DNA from: Pseudomonadota bacterium
GTDB lineage: Bacteria; Desulfobacterota; JADFVX01
Length of the DNA stretch: 8,502 nucleotides
Assembly: GCA_015222555.1 (NCBI GenBank)
Contig: JADFVM010000266.1
Coordinates: 1-8,502 of the forward strand
Reading direction: 5' to 3'
The number at the start of each line of letters is the position of its first letter. Positions within the stretch are counted from its first letter, which is position 1. Of the stretch, positions 5,284-8,502 are shown piece by piece. A model generated the notes under the pieces. That model saw nothing but the letters and a program-made list of their open reading frames with translations. It searched no databases and had not been told where the DNA came from. Position numbers and translations under genes: made by a program.

Positions 5284-6744
5284 TTAAAAGGAATGAAAAC
5301 TTGAAATTAACCCTTTAACTGCTGCCGTTGCCCACCCCATAAAGGGAGCAGGAATTACGCCCATAACAATAGTAAACACGGCCGAGATGGCTACAGCTGA
5401 CCATTGTAGTGGCGTAGTGTTTACACTTTGTCCCTCAGCAGGTTCTTTCATATACATGAAAACAATAACTCTTAAATAATAGTACAAAGATATGACCGTA
5501 GAAAGGGCTGCAATTATAACAAGCCAGAGATAACCGGCCTGTATGGCCGATGAAAAGACATAAAACTTTACTACAAAACCACCGGTAGGCGGAATGCCGG
5601 CAAGTGAGAGTAAAAAGAGCGTAAGAAGAAAGGCTGCAACGGGATGAGTCTTGCCCAGTCCACAAAAAATATTAATGTCCTCACCGCGATCTTCTTTATA
5701 ACGAATAAATATAACTACACCAAAGGCGCCCATATTCATAAATAGATAGACCATCATATAATAAACTGCACTGGCAATGCCCAGTTCATTGAATGCCAGA
5801 AGCCCCAACATAATGGTACCGGCGTGCGTGATACTTGAATAAGCAAGCATGCGGATAATATTTTTCTGCGAGATGGCAACGATACTTCCAAAAAGCATAC
5901 TGGCCGCAGAAAAAAACCAAAGAAAGAGGGTCCACTGTTCTTCGAAGCCGTGGAATGATTCAACAAAAACCCTTAGGAATATGGCAAGGGCAGCCGCTTT
6001 TGGGCCAGAGGACATAAAGGCGGTTACCGAAGTCGGCGCACCCTCATAAACGTCAGGGGCCCAGCTATGAAATGGAACAAGGGCCATCTTAAAGGAAAAG
6101 CCCACGGCAACGAGCAATATTCCTGTGTAGATCAGAAAATTATTATTTCCGCTTTGCAGACTTGATGATATAGCGTAAAGATTGGTAGAACCTGTAAGAC
6201 CATAAATATAGGACATTCCGAAGAGGAGTATGCCTGAGGCCAAGGCGCCTAAAATGAGGTATTTCATAGCAGCTTCCGTCGATCTGATACGATCTTTTCC
6301 GATAGCAGACATAATATAAAGAGAGATGGACATTAACTCAAGACCGACATAGATGGCCATAAGATCGTTACCTTTAGCCATCACCATCATACCCAATGTG
6401 GCATAGAGAACGAACTGATAATACTCACCTGTTCTGATTCTTTCCAGCTTCAGATAGTGAATGGAGTGAATCACAGTAAACAGGGCTGCCAATATAAATA
6501 TCCATTCGAATAAAATGGCATATGAATCGGACAAAACCATCCCTGAAAAAGTCGCCTCATTGCTAATATAGGCAAAGGGCATATAAATCAACAACAGAAC
6601 TAATCCGGCAATGGTTAGATAACCCAGTGTCGATTTTTTATTTGCAGGCACAACAAAATCAACAGCCAGCACGACAAAGGCCAGGAGCAAGACAGCTATT
6701 TCCGGGTAAATTGCCGCTAATTGTATATTTGGTAGTTCAATCAT
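5284..6744 (-). CDS. nuoN: NADH-quinone oxidoreductase subunit N
   Basis: An antiporter-like, proton-translocating membrane subunit of respiratory complex I, in the cytoplasmic membrane next to the quinone-end subunits. The 486 residues (normal length) are almost entirely transmembrane helices. Seen: the TM5 glutamate E136 (YVGLELMSI), K161, the broken-helix lysine K219 with PFHSWAPDVYEGAPT (224-238), K249 (SSGPKAAAL), K294 and H307 (ISQKNIIRMLAYSSITHAG), and K393 (GGFVVKFYVF). These correspond to the charged proton-path residues known in E. coli NuoN, so the pump channel looks intact. The ATG at 6744 has TAGGA 7 nt upstream, and that site includes the nuoM stop codon TAG, implying coupled translation. 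It follows nuoM by 9 nt and is followed by a small ORF after 26 nt. No truncation or unusual composition was noted. Confidence 0.97.
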   Translation of the reverse strand: MIELPNIQLAAIYPEIAVLLLAFVVLAVDFVVPANKKSTLGYLTIAGLVLLLIYMPFAYISNEATFSGMVLSDSYAILFEWIFILAALFTVIHSIHYLKLERIRTGEYYQFVLYATLGMMVMAKGNDLMAIYVGLELMSISLYIMSAIGKDRIRSTEAAMKYLILGALASGILLFGMSYIYGLTGSTNLYAISSSLQSGNNNFLIYTGILLVAVGFSFKMALVPFHSWAPDVYEGAPTSVTAFMSSGPKAAALAIFLRVFVESFHGFEEQWTLFLWFFSAASMLFGSIVAISQKNIIRMLAYSSITHAGTIMLGLLAFNELGIASAVYYMMVYLFMNMGAFGVVIFIRYKEDRGEDINIFCGLGKTHPVAAFLLTLFLLSLAGIPPTGGFVVKFYVFSSAIQAGYLWLVIIAALSTVISLYYYLRVIVFMYMKEPAEGQSVNTTPLQWSAVAISAVFTIVMGVIPAPFMGWATAAVKGLISSFHSF

Positions 6745-6751
6745 ACTTGCA

Positions 6752-6756
6752 TCCTA
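6752..6756 (-). promoter_or_regulatory. Ribosome binding site of nuoN overlapping the nuoM stop
   Basis: TAGGA on the minus strand. Its TAG is the nuoM stop codon (6756-6754), and the nuoN ATG follows after 7 nt. The ribosome ending nuoM would sit on the nuoN start site, which fits translational coupling. Confidence 0.65.
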
Positions 6757-8280
6757 TTTTACTGCTATTGTGACATGATTTGATAACTGTGAAAGAATAT
6801 GTTCCACAGGCGGTTCTATAATTTCAATAAATGGATCCGGGTAGAGGCCGATCCAGAATATAAGGATTATAATTGGTACTATCGTTACAATTTCTCTGAA
6901 ATTAATTTCCAGCAGGTCTCCATTTTCTTTACGACTTTCTTTTGCCAGCATCACACGCTGGAACATCCATAAAAGATAGGCAGCACCGAGGATTACACCA
7001 CCGACAACAATGAGCGCAAAAAGAGGATTACTTCGGTATGCCCCTATTAACACATGCAATTCACCCACAAAACCGTTTGTGGCCGGCAAACCGAATGATG
7101 AGAGTATTATTATGAACGTAAGCAGCACGTAAAGAGGCATCCGCTTAATCACGCCACCATAGGCGTCAATCATCCGGGTATGACGGCGCTCATAAAGTAT
7201 ACCGACGATGAGAAAAAGTCCGCTTGTACTAACACCATGATTAATCATTTGAAGCACACTACCCTTCAAGCCTTCCATATTAAGGAGGAACATTCCAAGC
7301 ATGACAAAACCCATATGACTCACACTGGAATAGGCCACAAGTTTTTTCATGTCCCTCTGATTTAGAGACAACCATGCACCATAAAGAATAGCGACAAGAG
7401 AAATGGCGATGATAAAAGGCGCAAGTTGAATACTTGCATTGGGCAGCAAAGGGATTGAAAAGCGGATAAATCCATAGGTACCCATTTTCAGGAGTATGCC
7501 TGCAAGGATAACGCTTCCCGCCGTTGGCGCCTCAACGTGTGCATCAGGAAGCCATGTATGAAAGGGAAACATTGGCACCTTAATGGCGAAGCCGAGGAAA
7601 AAGGCAAGAAAGATCCAGAACTGCAGATCATGTGAGACAGGTGATTTAACGAGTTCTATCACATTCATCGTGTATACACCGGTCATCTCACCATGGGCAT
7701 AATAGAGGGTGATAATACCGATAAGCATAAAGAGACTGCCGAGGAAGGTAAAGAGAAAGAACTTAATGGCGGCATAGAGCCTCCTTTCGCCCCCCCAAAC
7801 ACCTATAATGAAAAACATAGGAATGAGCATCACCTCCCAGAATACATAAAAGAGGAAGAAATCGAGGGCCATAAAAACACCCAGCATTCCTGTCTCAAGG
7901 AAGAGGAAAAGACATAGGTAGGCCTTAACCTTGTCTTTAATATGCTCCCATGAACATAAAATACAGATCGGTGTAATCAATGTCGTTAAAAGAATCAACA
8001 GGAGGCTGATTCCATCAATACCGAGATAATAGGAAATCCCAAAACTCTCAATCCAGGGGAGACGTTCGACAAACTGCATCTCATGTGTTGAAATATCAAA
8101 ATGATGATACAGCAACAAAGAAATAAGAAAGATACCTAATGTCAACGCCAAGGCACAGACTTTAAGAAGTTTCTCCTGATTGGAGGGGATAAAGATGGCC
8201 ATAGCCACCGCCCCGGCAAGGGGCAGGAAAATAAGCAGTGAAAGAAGAGGAAAGCCTATTGCATTATTGAGTTCAGTCAT
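6754..8280 (-). CDS. nuoM: NADH-quinone oxidoreductase subunit M (second, complete copy)
   Basis: An antiporter-like proton-pumping subunit of complex I, 508 residues, with about 14 membrane helices. Seen: E149 in TM5 (FYVFWEVMLIPMF), K234 and the family motif KVPMFPFHTWLPDAHVEAPT (234-253), K265 (GILLKMGTYGF), SLNQRDMKKLVAYSSVSHMGF (305-325), and E407 (NGFVGELHV). K234, K265 and E407 fall at the same numbers as in E. coli NuoM, so all expected proton-path residues are present. The start is the ATG at 8280 with AAGAGG 6 nt before it; an in-frame TTG two codons upstream is not needed. The ATG lies inside the end of the preceding gene (8-nt overlap), which itself encodes a NuoM-type C-terminus, so the operon carries two nuoM genes in tandem. 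nuoN follows 9 nt downstream. The identity as NuoM and not NuoL or NuoN is clear from the motif set and length. Confidence 0.97.
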   Translation of the reverse strand: MTELNNAIGFPLLSLLIFLPLAGAVAMAIFIPSNQEKLLKVCALALTLGIFLISLLLYHHFDISTHEMQFVERLPWIESFGISYYLGIDGISLLLILLTTLITPICILCSWEHIKDKVKAYLCLFLFLETGMLGVFMALDFFLFYVFWEVMLIPMFFIIGVWGGERRLYAAIKFFLFTFLGSLFMLIGIITLYYAHGEMTGVYTMNVIELVKSPVSHDLQFWIFLAFFLGFAIKVPMFPFHTWLPDAHVEAPTAGSVILAGILLKMGTYGFIRFSIPLLPNASIQLAPFIIAISLVAILYGAWLSLNQRDMKKLVAYSSVSHMGFVMLGMFLLNMEGLKGSVLQMINHGVSTSGLFLIVGILYERRHTRMIDAYGGVIKRMPLYVLLTFIIILSSFGLPATNGFVGELHVLIGAYRSNPLFALIVVGGVILGAAYLLWMFQRVMLAKESRKENGDLLEINFREIVTIVPIIILIFWIGLYPDPFIEIIEPPVEHILSQLSNHVTIAVK

Positions 8281-8502
8281 GAGCAACCTCTTCAGTTAAT
8301 TTTGATTGAAGTAGGAGCTGGCCCTCTTCCATTGCAAGTGTCTGGGCATGCTTTTTCTCAACAATCTCTACGATATGTTTGGATGTTGGTGAAATATAAT
8401 TGAGGAAGGTGCTCGGAAAGAGGCCTAAGTATAAAACGAGAAGAGCCAGAGGAACAAGGCAGGCCGCCTCTGTTAGGCTGACGTCCCGGCTATCCCACTC
8501 TC
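8273..8502 (-). CDS. nuoM: NADH-quinone oxidoreductase subunit M-type protein (first copy), C-terminal 75 residues
   Basis: The 3' end of a gene cut by the right edge. Its last 75 residues align by eye with the C-terminus of the complete nuoM beside it: the same acidic residue and E in the pre-helix segment (RDVSLTEA versus EINFREI), then a last helix with the pattern PLALLVLYLGLFPSTF versus PIIILIFWIGLYPDPF, then IxP and an HI pair (SKHIVEIV versus VEHILSQL). NuoL ends differently, with a long lateral helix and another membrane helix, so this is best read as a NuoM paralogue. It has an extra charged tail of about 20 residues (MEEGQLLLQSKLTEEVAHD) beyond the point where the other copy ends. 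The TGA (8275-8273) lies past the ATG of the next gene, an 8-nt overlap that implies translational coupling. The missing N-terminal part holds the channel residues, so function of this copy cannot be judged. Confidence 0.85.
   Translation of the reverse strand, partial: EWDSRDVSLTEAACLVPLALLVLYLGLFPSTFLNYISPTSKHIVEIVEKKHAQTLAMEEGQLLLQSKLTEEVAHD
8287..8292 (-). promoter_or_regulatory. Ribosome binding site of the complete nuoM
   Basis: AAGAGG on the minus strand, 6 nt before the ATG at 8280 and inside the coding sequence of the preceding nuoM-like gene. It decides for the ATG over the upstream TTG at 8286. Confidence 0.65.

Noticed and set aside
8281..8286. Earlier TTG start for nuoM
   Set aside because: AAGAGG is 6 nt from the ATG at 8280 but directly adjacent to this TTG, and residue numbering of K234, K265 and E407 matches E. 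coli NuoM when the ATG is used.
8273..8502. Partial right-edge gene as the C-terminus of NuoL
   Set aside because: NuoL ends with a long amphipathic lateral helix plus an anchor helix. The visible end instead matches the final helix pattern of the adjacent NuoM. Not fully excluded until the contig is extended.
1..8502. Mobile element, CRISPR array, tRNA or rRNA, phage or defence genes
   Set aside because: No transposase or integrase motif, spaced repeat array or tRNA-like cloverleaf was seen on either strand; the genes are housekeeping types in consistent operons.

Overview
The window looks like a piece of a Gram-negative bacterial chromosome of moderate to low GC. The gene styles would fit a Desulfobacterota ('deltaproteobacterial') or related lineage: a short dGTPase-type HD hydrolase, an AarF/UbiB kinase with a phasin-like gene beside it, a REC-PilZ regulator, and a complex I operon with two nuoM genes. 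The lineage is inferred from recognised protein styles, not from a marker gene.

Layout. Bases 1-2616 hold a leftward operon: a small phasin-like coiled-coil protein, then an AarF/UbiB-type atypical kinase with two C-terminal membrane helices, then ubiE/menG, a quinone C-methyltransferase cut by the left edge. Bases 2617-2725 are a compact divergent promoter region with a 14-bp palindrome. Its rightward promoter places the predicted transcription start on the ATG of the dGTPase-like gene (2726-3880), suggesting a leaderless mRNA. A leftward response regulator with a REC-PilZ arrangement (4049-4783) converges on it. Bases 4784-5083 carry no convincing gene, only small repeats and a fragment resembling a histidine-kinase N-box.

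Bases 5084-8502 are the 3' end of a leftward complex I (nuo) operon. In transcription order it holds the C-terminus of one NuoM-type subunit (cut by the right edge), a complete second nuoM, nuoN, and a previously uncalled 57-codon ORF. The genes are tightly coupled: an 8-nt overlap, then a 9-nt gap with the Shine-Dalgarno inside the stop codon, then a 26-nt gap.

Functionally, the left operon serves quinone biosynthesis (UbiE, UbiB) and the right operon makes the quinone-reducing, proton-pumping arm of NADH dehydrogenase, so both concern the membrane quinone pool. The most interesting signal is the tandem nuoM pair, which would fit an enlarged complex I with an extra antiporter-like subunit. 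Next are the unannotated small ORF after nuoN and the leaderless, palindrome-flanked dgt start.
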